DNA of 64,000 bases from Phialocephala subalpina (GCA_900073065.1 FJOG01000012.1:773981-837980), one strand, 5' to 3'; counted from the first letter of the stretch, positions 1 to 12,290 are shown. Translations and numbers: made by a program. Notes: generated by a model not told the origin, from the letters alone.

Positions 1-511
1 GCTTGCCATTCTCGAACTCCCTAGCCTATGTCAGTATATTATATCGCTCTTCTCTTCCCAATACTGATTCGGCTCTTAGGTTCGTCCTGGATGGGATATT
101 CCTCTCAATGCCGTCCTTACCACGTTAGCAATCACGACACTGATTAGTCTGATCATAATCGGGTCGTCCATCGCGTTCAACGTCATTGTTTCGATCGGTC
201 AAGTTGGAACTGTTGCATCCTATATTGTCGCGATTGCCTGCATCGCACGGAAGCGCTTGGTCAAGGAGCCTTTGCTCCCATCAAGATTCAATCTCGGCAA
301 GGCAGGACTGACTATCAACCTCATCGCGTTGGCCTTTTTGACTTTGGCATTCGTGTTTCCATTCTTCCCCGCACAGTCACATCCGAACGCGGCAGAAATG
401 AATTGGAACATCCTCGTGACTGGATTTACGATGGGTGTGGCGATGATATACTACGTGTTCAGAGCAAGATTCACGTATCGTGGACCCGTTGAATATGTCA
501 GGCGACTTTAG
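1..511 (+). CDS. Amino-acid/GABA-type permease, C-terminal part (5' end outside window)
   Basis: This is the last part of a 12-helix APC-superfamily permease of the fungal amino-acid/choline/GABA group, which imports amino acids or amines through the plasma membrane. The reading frame starts inside the window edge: codons from position 3 give LPFSNSLAY, then an intron at 30-79 (GT...CTTAG, phase 0), then VRPGWDIPLNAV up to the stop at 509-511. The junction LPFSNSLAY/VRPGWDIPLNAV matches the well-known cytoplasmic loop of this family (LPF...V.P.W.IPLNA). Three or four hydrophobic helices follow (around LISLIIIGSSIAFNVIV, YIVAIACIA and LIALAFLTLAFVFPFF). The substrate cannot be deduced from this fragment. 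The family call is secure. Confidence 0.9.
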
Positions 512-695
512 TACTAAGGATGTGGTGAAAGAAGGACGAGATAATAGTCCGAAAGTTGAGCTGGTAGTCGAGGTTAAAGCACCACTGAATCATCTTTTCA
601 CCTCAAATCAATGATTCGCCCTTTCTCTCTTCGCATGGCTTGGGGTCGAATGATAGCAGTCGTCGGTAGTGATTGTACGATGTCCTTGATCCAAC

Positions 696-702
696 TATAA
701 AA
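696..702 (+). promoter_or_regulatory. TATA box (TATAAAA)
   Basis: TATAAAA stands 90 bp before the ATG at 792 and is followed by a pyrimidine- and CA-rich leader typical of fungal 5' UTRs. It probably drives the disordered repeat protein gene. Confidence 0.45.
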
Positions 703-791
703 TCTCCGGCTTCATTCCTCCATCCCACCAGATCAAACAGACTCTTCTTACATCTTTCAACTACAACATCTTCTCACACACCGATAACAAC

Positions 792-1913
792 ATGCCTGAT
801 AAGGCTGACAAGAAGTCCCGAATCCCATCCATCCGACCCACGCATGATGATGATGAACCGTCATCGTCGTCAAGATCGTCAAGGACAAAGACTACTGGTT
901 CGTTCAGACCTCCCCAATCGTCTGCACCCTGGGGCTCGTCACGACCACCTCCTGCATCATCTGCCCCAAAAAAGCCTAGCATGTTGAGCAAAGTCACCCC
1001 GGCATATCCTAGATCATCACGTCCAAGCAAGGTTGTGGAGGATGACGATGACGAGCCACCACCTGGTTCAGACTCTGATTATGAGGAAGAAGAGGACGAC
1101 GTTGACGAACCTCCAGTTAGGACCAAGACCAAGACCGGGTTGCCTACCAACCTGACTCGCGACAACAAGAGTATGTCCGCCAAGCCTACGGATCTCATGC
1201 GCGACAGGAAGAGCAGGGCGCCATCGACCACTGCCACTAAACTCACTGGACGAGACATGAAGAGCAGGGCGCCATCCACCAAAGCCACCCAGCTCACTGG
1301 AAGAGATATGAAGAGCAGCTCCACATCGGAGGTGACTCGAGCCAACACCATGAAAAACGCCGGTAGTCATTACACGCGACCTGATAGCCGCCGCGAGGGC
1401 CAGGCATCTATCAAACCCAAGACCGTGGGCTTTGCCAGTGCATCCAACATTCCTTCACTGATCTCGACCGATGCAAGGACAATCGAGGCAGATGAGAAGA
1501 TCATGAATTCAGTGAGATCTACTCTCCATTCCATGAAACAGACGGACAATTTGAAGTCATTGGCCACCGCGCACAGCGAACGGGAAAAAATGACAGACAA
1601 GCAGAAATCTGTCCACGACAAGGGTGTCGCAAAAACCCTCTCTAAGATCGGGCCATGCCCGGAAAAGAATCCGTACAACCGTGTTGATGGCGGATATGTC
1701 TGCTCTGAGGGAGGACATGCAGTCACAGACGAGATGGTGAAGGAGGGTCTAGGAGCCATCGCCGCGTTTGAGAATGGTGAGTCTTACATGTGGAATAGAA
1801 TGAGAGGACCCTACTACATAACTGGTGACGGCTTCGTCTACAACAGGAATAGGAAGTTCAAGTATTGCATTGCTCCGATTAAGAATGGTGGCCCTAAAGT
1901 GGGTGAAGACTGA
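792..1913 (+). CDS. Disordered, charged repeat-containing hypothetical protein (373 aa)
   Basis: A single-exon gene; I do not recognise the family. Residues 1-110 are Ser/Pro/Asp-rich and low complexity, with acidic runs (DDDDEPPP, EEEEDDVDEPP). Residues about 118-190 contain three or four imperfect units of about 17 residues of the form (M/T)RD.KSRAPST.AT.LTG; the same repetition is visible in DNA at about 1195-1320. The C-terminal third is more ordered, with conserved-looking CPEKNPYNRVDGGYVC and GGHAVTDEM, two cysteines 15 residues apart, then aromatic-rich sequence. There is no signal peptide or membrane helix. A TATA box lies 90 bp upstream. The neighbour at 2242-3233 is convergent. The C-terminal domain is probably the functional part and the N-terminus a flexible arm; function is unknown. 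Confidence 0.8.
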   Translation: MPDKADKKSRIPSIRPTHDDDEPSSSSRSSRTKTTGSFRPPQSSAPWGSSRPPPASSAPKKPSMLSKVTPAYPRSSRPSKVVEDDDDEPPPGSDSDYEEEEDDVDEPPVRTKTKTGLPTNLTRDNKSMSAKPTDLMRDRKSRAPSTTATKLTGRDMKSRAPSTKATQLTGRDMKSSSTSEVTRANTMKNAGSHYTRPDSRREGQASIKPKTVGFASASNIPSLISTDARTIEADEKIMNSVRSTLHSMKQTDNLKSLATAHSEREKMTDKQKSVHDKGVAKTLSKIGPCPEKNPYNRVDGGYVCSEGGHAVTDEMVKEGLGAIAAFENGESYMWNRMRGPYYITGDGFVYNRNRKFKYCIAPIKNGGPKVGED

Positions 1914-2241
1914 GCTTGGTAGAGTTTCCTGAATGATATCTTGTGTCTGTTCTAGCATGGCTTACTTAAGTAAGATGTTGTTCTCTGTACCTCCTTGCCG
2001 ATTCTTTGCTTACACGTGATCGATGATCGAGGACTAAGTTGCCACTGAATGTCCTAAGTTCAATGGATCATGGGTCTACAGACGATAAGAAGTTCCCAAT
2101 TATAAAATCATTAACATGAACCATAGCCTACCCCTCTCATTCACCAGGATCCTATCGTCTCTCATACTACCCTTTCAGTTATAATCCACCTCTCAACCTC
2201 CTTCTCACCTATCCCAGCCCCAACTGTCTCAAATTTGGACT
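1914..2241. other. Convergent intergenic region
   Basis: Shared 3' region of two convergent genes, with pyrimidine-rich stretches at 2130-2300. No gene is seen. Confidence 0.6.
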
Positions 2242-3233
2242 CTATCCAGCAAGAGGCATATACCTCGTCCCTCTCTTATACCCCCCAAAACCACCCCCAC
2301 CTGTTTGCAACTCAACCCTGTCATACCCCGCCTCCATATTCATACTCTCTCTCATTCTCCCCAGTTTCTTCTTCGAAGCTGAGCGTCGCAGCATTAGGAT
2401 CGTAATTATGAAGGTTAGGAGGTAGATGATTGCTTCGATTATGGAGATATACCATGCTCCTGTCTGTTCTTTGACGTTAGTAAACTGGAAAGAATAGGAG
2501 GGGAGTGGAGGGAAGTGAGGGAAAAGGGAGGAGAGGGGTACGAACCTGGTATTGACACAACTTTCCAAAATTCAGGAAAGATTTCACTTCCTCCGCCAGC
2601 TTGTCTGCTTGCGAAGAGCAAGTGTAGCCCCAGAGATCTTTTCCGTTGCTCCCCATTTTGAATGCTCCGGCCGCTATTGCCCATAATAATACGTGTACGC
2701 CAAGGAATATGTATGAGATCACTGTCGAGCAGGTGTTTACTGTATTCGCCGCTCGGATAGAACAACAGTATGCGATCAGGGTGAAGAGATTCATGAAGAA
2801 TGTTGCCACGGCGATGCCGAGAAGGACGAATGTGGGCCACAGAGTGGCGGGGTTGACCCATGCGGACGCGGAGTTTGATGAGGATATGGGGTGGAAGCGG
2901 GTTGTGTAGTATTTATAGAGGGCCCAGGTTAGGACGGCGATCATGAGGGCGTTGAGGAGGAGGGAGAATAAGCGGGTGAGGAAGCGGAGGACGCGGATTA
3001 GTTTTTTGTATTTCTGCAGGAAAGAGAGGGGTTAGTTTGAGGTATGTGATAAAAGGTTATGTCAGGACCTGGGATGCACGAACCGAGTCTTTCTTCTCCA
3101 GATCTGAAAGTGAGGGTGCGAATCCAGAATGTCGAGACCCTGCTGACCCTGCTGACCCTGCTGAGAGCGGTTCTTGGGATAGAGCAGGGGAAGCAGCGAT
3201 GCTAACCCTTTTCTTCTCATTGAAGAACCCCAT
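2242..3233 (-). CDS. Four-helix membrane protein, MARVEL-like topology (284 aa)
   Basis: Three exons on the minus strand: 3233-3069, 3013-2546 and 2463-2242, joined by introns of 55 and 82 nt; the second has a perfect TACTAAC branch point. The protein begins MGFFNEKKRVS, followed by a Ser/Gly/Ala-rich cytoplasmic tail that contains three SAG repeats encoded by a 9-bp tandem repeat. Basic KYKKLIRVLRF then leads into helix 1 (LFSLLLNALMIAVLTWALYKYY). Helices 2 (TFVLLGIAVATFFMNLFTLIAY), 3 (VISYIFLGVHVLLWAIAAGAF) and 4 (ISIIEAIIYLLTFIITILML) follow, and a charged C-terminal tail. Two cysteines (YTCSS, KLCQY) lie in the loop between helices 3 and 4. Four helices with cytoplasmic ends is the MARVEL/tetraspan layout, so a plasma-membrane or eisosome-type role is possible, but no specific family motif is seen. 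Confidence 0.75.
3139..3170. repeat. 9-bp coding minisatellite
   Basis: The unit CTGACCCTG is repeated about three times in tandem. On the minus strand it encodes the SAG repeats of the neighbouring membrane protein, so length changes would stay in frame. Confidence 0.7.
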
Positions 3234-5006
3234 ATTGAGATATCACGATCGACAACAATCGAAAGTGTTTGCTCTGGTCGTAAATTTCTTGAGCGGAAGG
3301 TTGAAAGGTATGCACCAAGCTCCACAACGCGAGGTTGGGAATCGGAGTAAGGAAGTGAAGGAATGGGCGGAGTGGCAGAAAAGAATAGGATATCTGATTT
3401 GGATAGCAGGAGAAACACGATAGGCTTTCTTTTAGAAATTCCACCTTATGCAGTGTCGTGGTGGTGGCTCACTGAGATGTGGCAGAATGTGGCTTTTGCC
3501 AGTGAGATATCACAATTCGACAACACTTTCCAGCATTTTTGTGAAGTACGAGAGGTCGACGAGTGAATCGCTAGAACAGAAGAAGATGAAAAGATAATCA
3601 AGATTGGGTTCTAGAATTTAGAGATCATCGCTACACACTTGAGTCGAAAATGCCTTTGGAGAGAAGAAATGCCGTTCCACTGCATGGTGCTCAACGTCTG
3701 CAAAAGGCTGCTCCAATCTTGTCTCTCACATTCCACAAGACTTTCAGCCACACGGGATCTAGAATAGACATATGGGCAATGTTTCAAAAAGAAGGCGTGA
3801 TGATTTGCTCAGCTCGTGAGGCTGCAGGTTTTGTGGCTTGCGCGAAAAGCATCCTGGCGAGGCCTCATTGGGAAGAAAACTCTTGCACCAGCCACTTGGC
3901 GTAGTCAAAAAGTTCAGCTCCCATGCAGCGCATCGGAGCATTTGGGCTCCCAAAATCCAAGTCCTGCCTGCGCAATGGGATTTGAATGATGAGACAACTT
4001 TCTCAATACGCACCCTTAGTGACCTCCCTACAAATTTCCAACGAGAAAGTGATGCTTTCTCACGATCAAGTCCCACAGACTCAAGCGAGGCTCGCTACCC
4101 CTGAACCACGGGACAAGGTCTTCAAGTAACTCTATAAAGACTTTGGAGAGAACGCGCTCGCACATGGTGCCCTTCCGGACACTGTTTGCTTCTGCTGATT
4201 CCAGTATTTCGTTCCGCATCTCTTGTTACAAAATTCGACAGAGCGGGGTAGTTTGTACCCCGCACTTCCTGCCTTTGGCAACATTGCACACCGCGAATAG
4301 TTCTTCCGACTCTCAAGGCTTCATGATCGCACAATCCAAGGTGATTCAATACCAAACATGAAATACAAGAATTCTCCTCCATGATTTAAAAGTTTATCGT
4401 CGGCTTGTGCGAGAGTGTATCCTTGTTGTGAGCTCGAGTGTTGAATTTTCTCGACCAGGCCATTGTGTCAATTTTGCTTAATTCGCTATCGAAATGTTCA
4501 AGAGCGATTGGGTAGCTGATGATCAAGATCTGACGGGCGAATATCTTTTGATCCGTCCCATTGCTCTTTATATGACGATGATGAGCACTTCTTTATGGGG
4601 GTGCGGTAGACACTGAACTAGGAGCCTGAAGGTTTAGCAAGTAGTGCCCTGAAACCCACACAGACATCGCTAATTACGGCGATCGAAGCCTGGAAGACTC
4701 CCTCGCTTAACATGCAATTCCACCAGAGAACCATCAGACGCGTAAAGAGATACAAATCCCAATTTAACACGAGTGATATCAAGTGGGGACGTCAGAACTT
4801 CTCTCCTTTCCAAAGCATGGTCAAATCTATGATTTCTGTGAATTGGTTAGCGGTGCTCATTCAGATTCAGACCCCTGCCCTCAATGATTCGTCAGCCAGC
4901 AGGCTCCAGCCGAATGCCCCTGCCCCAGACAAGGAAGGTACTTCAGAAATGTCACTTCCTTCGAGCTTCGTACACCTTCACAAACGAAGTCGCAACTACT
5001 ATAGAG
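3234..5006. other. Long intergenic region without a supported gene
   Basis: About 1.8 kb with only short, unrelated open frames on both strands and no recognisable domain, tRNA or transposon terminus. It holds the upstream regions of the membrane protein (minus) and the amidase (plus). Confidence 0.5.
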
Positions 5007-7440
5007 ATGCAAACCACCGTAATCGTCGATTTTGGGAGCCAAAAATATGCACTTGGCCCATGGATCCATGTGAGGCTACCCTTCCAAATCCTCTTACCCC
5101 GCGCTAAAGCTTACGGCGTAGTCAATCTCTTTTGCTCAAGAGAGTAGCAGCAACAGAGTGTCTCCCGCTGTCGTTCTTTCCGTCAGGAATGGAGGTCTGA
5201 ATTCGAGAGCAATCTATGCAAAAATTTCCGAGTTCCAGCATCTCGACGATGTCTACTCTCACGCCTTCTTGACAGATACCGTCGTCCTGCAAACTACGAA
5301 ACTAAGTACGATTTGTTTGAAAACAGCAGCATCAATTCTTCGAGATTGTGGAGAAAAGCTCGGAGTAAAGTGGAATCCTGTTAAGATTCTCATGTTGCAA
5401 TCACCTCCATTGAAAGAGATTCCCGATGGTCCATATTTCATCCACGGCCAGGGTATTTTCGAAGCTTGGAAAGTGTATTCGGACGATTGCGACGCGTTCC
5501 AGACCACAGTTGTCCCAAATCGCTCTGGGCCTCACGAGCAAGTATTTCCATGGATGCAAAAGTATAATCAACACTGACTTCCTTCTAGCTTCTCTGTCTT
5601 GAACGCTGTGTCTTCTGATGGGAACTGGAAAGGCGTCGCAGTCCCAAGCAGACTTTACGACAAACCATCACCTCAACGGCCTCTAGCTGGCAAACGTATT
5701 TCGATCAAAGATAACATGAAATTATCTGGAATAGCAACAACGCTGTCATCGCAGTCCTTCCTCGACACGTACGGAACGGATACAAAAAATGCTGCTTATA
5801 TCTCCAGGCTAATCAAACTCGGAGCCGTCATAGTGGGAAAAACTAAAATGACAGCGTTTGCGTCTGGAGAGAAACCTCCAGATGATTGGATTGACTTCCG
5901 ATGTCCCAGGAACCCGAGAGGCGATCGGTATCTGCAGCCGACAGGGAGCTCCACTGGGGCAGCTGCATCGTTGGCTGCTTATGAGTGGTTGGACTTCTCT
6001 ATTGGCACTGATAGTAAGTACATACAATCAGATATTAGCTCTAATTGCTCACTTGTAGGAAGCTACTGGGAGTATTCGTTTCCCAGCTGTGTTTTGTGGT
6101 CTTTTTGGTATTCGGTTGAGCATGAACATTGCTGCACCATTCGAGGGAGTCTACCCCAACTCACCGTACTTTGACGCAGTCGGTCTTTTGTCTCGTGATC
6201 TTCAATCACTATTATATCTTGCAAAGTCCAGCCTCAACAAGGATATCAAAGATTATTGTCGCGTACGTTCAATCTACCCGAAATTCAATTCTCACTAACC
6301 TTCCAGTTCCCAAAATCCATTCTTTACTTCACTGACTTTGTTTCGTCCGACCCCGCTGAAGAAACTATCATGGCCAAGTTCATGAACATACTGGAAAATT
6401 TTCTAGATGTCAAGACTACAAAACTCTGTCTCGCCGAGCTGTGGTCGAAACTTCCACCACCGGAAGCAAATGGCAAGCCCCTTCTTGAATTTGTGAAAAC
6501 GGTATGCAAATAGTACACATCATACAGGCACCACTGATATTTGTCTTCAGACTATAGACAATATCAATCGTTACGATTGCTACCATGAGTACGACGGCTA
6601 CCGAGAAGACCACCAAATTAAATTCGGCTACCCGCCCTACATCTCCCCTTTCATGAAATGGAAATGGTATACAAACACCTAAACCCTCTCCGACTCCTCC
6701 AACTTACCATTGGCAGGGGCCGCGGAGAAAACTTTCCACTATCTGGGAAAGAGCAATCTGTGAAAGAGATGGAAATATTCAAATCCTGGTTCAAGAACAA
6801 CGTTCTGCAGGAAGATGAAGAAACAGGCTCTACAGCCATCGTTGTTCTACCATGTGCTATGACAAAGTCGATGTACAGAGATGTTGTTCCTGCAGAGTCT
6901 CATGATATTTCTGAGTGGCTTGCGTCTATGGATTTAGCTACCGTCACTGGTATGCCTCAAGTCGTACTACCTGTTGCACAGACGGCATATCTCTCGAAAG
7001 TCACGGAGCGAACTGAGTACCTTCCTTGTACTGTTTCGATTGCGGGTGCGTCTGGTAAGCCATGATCTTTAAGTAGAGATTTGGAAAGTAGCTAATAGTT
7101 CTTAGGGAGTGATTTGATGCTTCTAAAACTCGCGAATGGGGCTTTGGAAAAGGCGGGGTGGCCGACGAAAGTGCTGACAGGAGCTCGAACCTTTCTTCTT
7201 GGCGACAACAATCGGAACGTGGGAGTAAAAGATAGCTGCGAGGATTTAGAAGATTGTATGACAGTTAACGATAGTGAGATGGTAAGGAATCCTGGTCTTG
7301 TGAGGAAACACAATTGGAAAGAAGTGAAAGATCAAGTCCCTGGCGGTCGTCGATGTGTTCGTGCGCAGCCTCAGGGGCAGGTGGTCAGAGACGTCATTAT
7401 TACTGATTTGCTTGGGTCGCAATACCTAGGATATATGTAG
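5007..7440 (+). CDS. Amidase-signature (AS) family hydrolase, seven or more exons
   Basis: A fungal amidase with the N-terminal extension typical of this subfamily; it would hydrolyse an amide or ester bond of an unknown substrate. Exons from the conserved part onward: up to 5537, 5589-6013, 6063-6262, 6307-6501, 6551-6666, 6717-7054 and 7106-7440. All join in frame. The Ser-cisSer-Lys triad is visible: Lys in ISIKDN, cis-Ser in TGSSTGAAAS, and nucleophile Ser in DTTGSIRFPA (DTT/GSIR arises by splicing at 6013/6063). The intron 5538-5588 must use a GC donor (GCAAGT) because TGA at 5575 would otherwise end the frame. The beginning is uncertain: ATG 5007 opens a plausible first exon (VIVDFGSQKYALGPWI), but its splice to the VSPAVVLSV segment at about 5155 was not resolved. 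No secretion signal is clear. Confidence 0.8.
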
Positions 7441-8130
7441 GAAGTGAAGGGATCGATCTCCATGCTTGTCAACAAAACTGATAATAGTCGAAAGGATCAC
7501 CGATCAATGATCGGCACATTATTCCTCTAGTCCATGCAATGAAAACTTCCACTCGACATAGCAGTTGCTCTTTCAGAAAGTGAAAAATAACACAAAAGAG
7601 CTAAGCACGCAAGTTCCCTTGTAAGCCACGGGTTTCCCCAAGCGCGATGCAGTTGTATAGGATTCGTCAACTTCACAATTGCCAAAAGTAAAATAAATAA
7701 AAAGGGTTGAAAGGCACACAAATAGAAAATCGAGAATCAAAAACAAACTCGAGCGGATGCTCGAGAACAAAGGCCTTTGATTCGGGTTTGCTTTTTTCAC
7801 ACCGACAATGAGTCCTTTCCCCCTTATACCTCTTTCCTTACCCTCCGCACAGCAAGGTGAGTACTTCCCCGGGGCGGCTGGTGAGTCAGTTACTCGTCGG
7901 CATCAGACGAGTTGTCGATTTGGTTGTCGAGGACAGAATTCTTGTTATTTGAATCTATAGAGAGCGTTGGGAGCGGTGGGGCAACGCGAATAAAGAGGGT
8001 CGGGCCCGCGGCAAAGGTTCTCACGAAGCGAGTGAACAATCCAACTACAAGCCAACGGAGAAAAATCCTTCTATTATAATATAAGGGTATCCTGCACACA
8101 GATCTAGCTCAAATCTATCAACAAACCCAA
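7441..8130. other. Convergent intergenic region
   Basis: 3' flanks of the amidase (plus) and the laccase (minus). No supported gene is seen. Confidence 0.6.
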
Positions 8131-10308
8131 TCAAACACCAGACCCCAAAAGCGGATAAGTCTTACCATGATCCGTCTGCAAAAACTGATCCCAAGCCAAA
8201 CACCCCTCCTGAATGTTCTTCGCAATCGTCACATTCGGAACAATATCATCCTTCCTTACAAAGAGCGAAGTGGAAAGCCCTTCACTGATGTGCCAAGAGA
8301 TATGACAATGCATTAACCAGATGCCGGGATTATCTGTGAAGAATGCCAAGACGGCGTAACCTCCTGCTGGTAACATGAATGTATCACGGCGCATGGGGTT
8401 GGTGATTGAGAGTTTGGTGATGTCTTCGTCCCATTGGCCTTGGCCAGTGGAGAGTATCCTTAGGTCGTTGCCGTGCATGTGGATTCTGATGATGTTAGTG
8501 AACTGTGAGGAGGTTGAGGGAGGGGCGGGGTTGCTTACGGATGGGGTTCGTAGAAGTTGTTTTGGAGGTACCAAAAGGCCCAGGTGTCTTTTTCATCGAC
8601 TCCGATGATATTGTCTTCTGGTGTGATTGTGCTGTTGCCCTGGAAAAGCCTCTGGAGAATTGGATTCTCTAAATCAACGTTCTGAGTTGTGTTACCAATG
8701 GACCATCGAAACACTCGACCTTCGTCGTTTGAAGTGACTTGGAAAGGCGACGCAACTGGAAGGTGCCTGGGATCGAAGTTCGAAATGTCTACTGGGTTGG
8801 CAACGAATGGGATTGTATTCTCAGCAGGTTCATCTAAGCATCCATCGTCCTCCAGGGGAGCTGCCGTTGTCGTCGGAAGCGATGCCGGAGCTCCATTGTA
8901 GGATATTATCGGATTCTGGATGCCTTTTCCGTCATAATTATTCTCAACACAAGACATTGGAATTGCTCGGAGCCAGTAGTTTCCAACGGTATTGTTCGCC
9001 GTAACTATGACATCCATACGTTGCCCTGTTTATGTTCGTCAGTCGTACAATTTCATGTCAACCTAATCTCAGCTTACCGATTCCAAGGCTCACATATTGT
9101 GCTGTGTATGGCTCGACAGGTGTAAAGTCGATCGCAATCACTTGCATCATATGACTGTCTGTTGCCCGAAATCAGCGCCGTGCAGGAACGTGAGATGACC
9201 ACTTACCGATGCCGACTTTGTAGAAGTTGTCAACACCCGTATTGATAAAACGTATCAAGTGTCTCTTGCCAGGTTCGAATGAGAGCTGCAGGCGCTGCCC
9301 GCCACCATTAGGGTTGACGTTCATACCGTTGAACAGGATGTTACCAGGTACATCTTTCAAAGGTCCCTGTGTCGTGATGATGGTATCTAGTGCTGCAGAA
9401 CCACCAGCTCGATAGATCTCAGAGATGGCGACGGGACCTAGATCAATATCATACCCCGCACTTGTCGGCCCATGAATCACCATCGGACCAACAACACCAT
9501 CGCCGTACTGAGTGGAAGCATGGCTATGATACCATGAAGTTCCAAAAGATGTAGCTTGCCACATGTAAGTTCTTGAATGCCCTGGGACCAAACGACACTC
9601 CGTGAGGCCATTAACGCCGTCCTGATCATTAGTGCCTTTCTGGCGAATGCCATGCCAGTGGATGACAGTCCTGTGCACCTGCATCAGTCTCCTTCAAAAA
9701 AATCCTGGCATCTTACATACCCATTATCTTGCAATTGGTTATTGACAGTGATCTTGAGCCAATCACCCCAGTCTACAAGATGTTAGCACTCCTCTTTTGC
9801 GTGGCACGTGATTATCAACTCACTTGCTTCGATTATAGGGCCTGGAAACTGGTTGTTGAAGAGCAAACAGGGCTTTGGAATCCCGTCTGGAGCACATGTA
9901 GTGTTAACTATGGTCAAGTTGTACTAGCAAAGACAAATTAGTTCCTCGATTTATAAATCCTCCCAATTTTAGACAACACACCTCAACTATCCTTCCGGTA
10001 TTTGGCCACGTAGTCTCGGGGTCTGTTTCGATGCTGAAGTTCCCCCAGCATCCATTGGATGACCCTCCACAGACACCGCCACTACCTTGTGGTGGTATGA
10101 TGGAGTCTCTGTTCCTCAGGAAGCCATCTCGATAAGTAGGCCGCGACACGGTCTTTCGAGCTGGCCGGGAGCTTGCGAGGCTGGCAGGCTTCAGTACACC
10201 GAGACGAGAAGCAGTAGAGAGAGAGGTGGTAGCTCGAGATGGCAGAATAGATGCAGATCCCAAAAACAGATAGATTAAAACGAGTGAAAATATTTTGAAC
10301 GACTTCAT
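8131..10308 (-). CDS. Secreted laccase (multicopper oxidase, 621 aa)
   Basis: Seven exons: 10308-9982, 9923-9824, 9772-9721, 9670-9207, 9158-9078, 9025-8539 and 8485-8131; the sum is an exact multiple of three. A signal peptide (MKSFKIFSLVLIYLFLGSAS) precedes a short pro-region. All four copper-binding signatures are present: HWHGIRQ, WYHSHASTQYGDG, HPIHMHGND (usually HPFHLHG; here assembled across an intron) and HCHISWHISEG. Leu lies ten residues after the type-1 Cys, the usual axial position of ascomycete laccases. The enzyme oxidises phenols and reduces O2 to water outside the cell. The C-terminus ends GSGV, a variant of the DSG(L/I/V) plug of ascomycete laccases. The next gene across the assembly gap is a secreted GMC oxidoreductase, a common oxidative partner. 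Confidence 0.95.
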
Positions 10309-11232
10309 ATTGAGCCCATGAATGGCTTGATAGTTCCAGTTGGGATGTTAACCTGTAGCGAGTGGGCCACGATTGCAGAATGAGTGTTGGAGAAGAATCT
10401 CAATGAACGGAACAAAGAAGAGTTATTGCCAAAGAAAAACTTCCTTAATATGTTCCCAAGTCAATGCATCCGCGTCAAACCTTGCATATTCCCAACGTCA
10501 TTAGGACGAACTCTCGCGTGTCCCTCACAACAAACACGATCTTAGGGGATGATACAAGCACCTCGGTTGACCGATAACATCGATTAAGTGTTGGGACGAA
10601 TCAACCACTCAATGCTTGGTGACACATGGGAGTTCCGGTGCTTGCCAAAGAAAACGTCCAGATGTGATTCGCTCATTCCTCGCAAAATTTATTTCTGGAG
10701 GACATTACCCCGTCATGGCCTGATCGATAATGCCAAATGTTCAATAGAGTGATCTATATCATCTCAACTATTGGTTCCACAATGTTTATTGTGTTTCTGT
10801 GAGGCTCTGCGACATCGTTGCGAGAACCTGTTGCGCTTCCCAGTGTGAAACTTGGGTGTGAATTGAGCTTGCGATGTGTCGACCAATCCATTAACCTCGG
10901 CCTCTCTTGAGGATTGGAATCGTCCACCAGCAGAGCTGCTATGCAATGCATTGCTGTGCTTGATTTAAGCATCTTCATGCAATTGATAACTTCAAATAGC
11001 TTTTAGGTGGTTTTCGGGGCTATTTGATAAATAGGAGAACGTGGAAGAAAGAAAATCCAAAGAAGATCCGCGTTTAGGGTGGATAGAACTAAGCGAAGCG
11101 AATGCACTATTCTAGATGCGGTTAGCAGATAAAGTGAACCTCCCTCATCTCGCCTCGACCAAGCTTCTCTAAAAACATCTTCAATGCTTCACTTCAGACG
11201 GATCTCAAACAACAGAACTTCAGCAAGCCTCT
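10309..11232. other. Laccase upstream region
   Basis: Presumed laccase promoter and spacer up to the assembly gap. Only short open frames; no gene is supported. Confidence 0.5.
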
Positions 11233-11926
11233 NNNNNNNNNNNNNNNNNNNNNNNNNNNNNNNNNNNNNNNNNNNNNNNNNNNNNNNNNNNNNNNNNNNN
11301 NNNNNNNNNNNNNNNNNNNNNNNNNNNNNNNNNNNNNNNNNNNNNNNNNNNNNNNNNNNNNNNNNNNNNNNNNNNNNNNNNNNNNNNNNNNNNNNNNNNN
11401 NNNNNNNNNNNNNNNNNNNNNNNNNNNNNNNNNNNNNNNNNNNNNNNNNNNNNNNNNNNNNNNNNNNNNNNNNNNNNNNNNNNNNNNNNNNNNNNNNNNN
11501 NNNNNNNNNNNNNNNNNNNNNNNNNNNNNNNNNNNNNNNNNNNNNNNNNNNNNNNNNNNNNNNNNNNNNNNNNNNNNNNNNNNNNNNNNNNNNNNNNNNN
11601 NNNNNNNNNNNNNNNNNNNNNNNNNNNNNNNNNNNNNNNNNNNNNNNNNNNNNNNNNNNNNNNNNNNNNNNNNNNNNNNNNNNNNNNNNNNNNNNNNNNN
11701 NNNNNNNNNNNNNNNNNNNNNNNNNNNNNNNNNNNNNNNNNNNNNNNNNNNNNNNNNNNNNNNNNNNNNNNNNNNNNNNNNNNNNNNNNNNNNNNNNNNN
11801 NNNNNNNNNNNNNNNNNNNNNNNNNNNNNNNNNNNNNNNNNNNNNNNNNNNNNNNNNNNNNNNNNNNNNNNNNNNNNNNNNNNNNNNNNNNNNNNNNNNN
11901 NNNNNNNNNNNNNNNNNNNNNNNNNN
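11233..11926. other. Assembly gap (694 N)
   Basis: A run of Ns. Open frames reported across it have no meaning. The right edge (about 11938-11955) carries GGGGACTTGAATCCC, which vaguely resembles a reversed tRNA T-arm but lacks a matching acceptor stem. Confidence 0.99.
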
Positions 11927-12290
11927 TCCCCTCGTCGTGCCTTGGCGGGGACTTGAATCCCAATCCATCTCATTTCGATGCAAATATCTGATGCTCGACC
12001 AACCTGCTTTCGGATCTGAGCCTTGAGATGGCCAATCTTGACCATCTCCTGATCTGAGATTCTATGCTCAGGCTCTGATCACTTGAGAGGCTTACTCTTA
12101 TTCTTATTCCCGTTCTGAGGCACTCGATGTCCCATCTTCCGGAGACATATAAACATCTCGTTTTAAATTTCCATGATTCCATCTCAATCGATGCAGGATC
12201 ATATGCGATGTCCAACATGTACAGGGCAACCGCCTTCACGTTCCTTGCCATAGATAGGGGACGCTTGACAACATATCAAGTCACCAAACA

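Noticed and set aside
3650..4382. Several 60-105-codon frames on both strands
   Set aside because: Mutually overlapping, no homology recognised and no continuous splice path.
11935..12030. tRNA-like T-arm (GGGACTTGAATCCC) on the minus strand
   Set aside because: The loop fits, but no acceptor stem or convincing D-arm/anticodon arm can be paired.
11184..12045. Open frames of 247-283 codons around 11.2-12.0 kb
   Set aside because: They run through the N gap and consist almost entirely of unknown residues.
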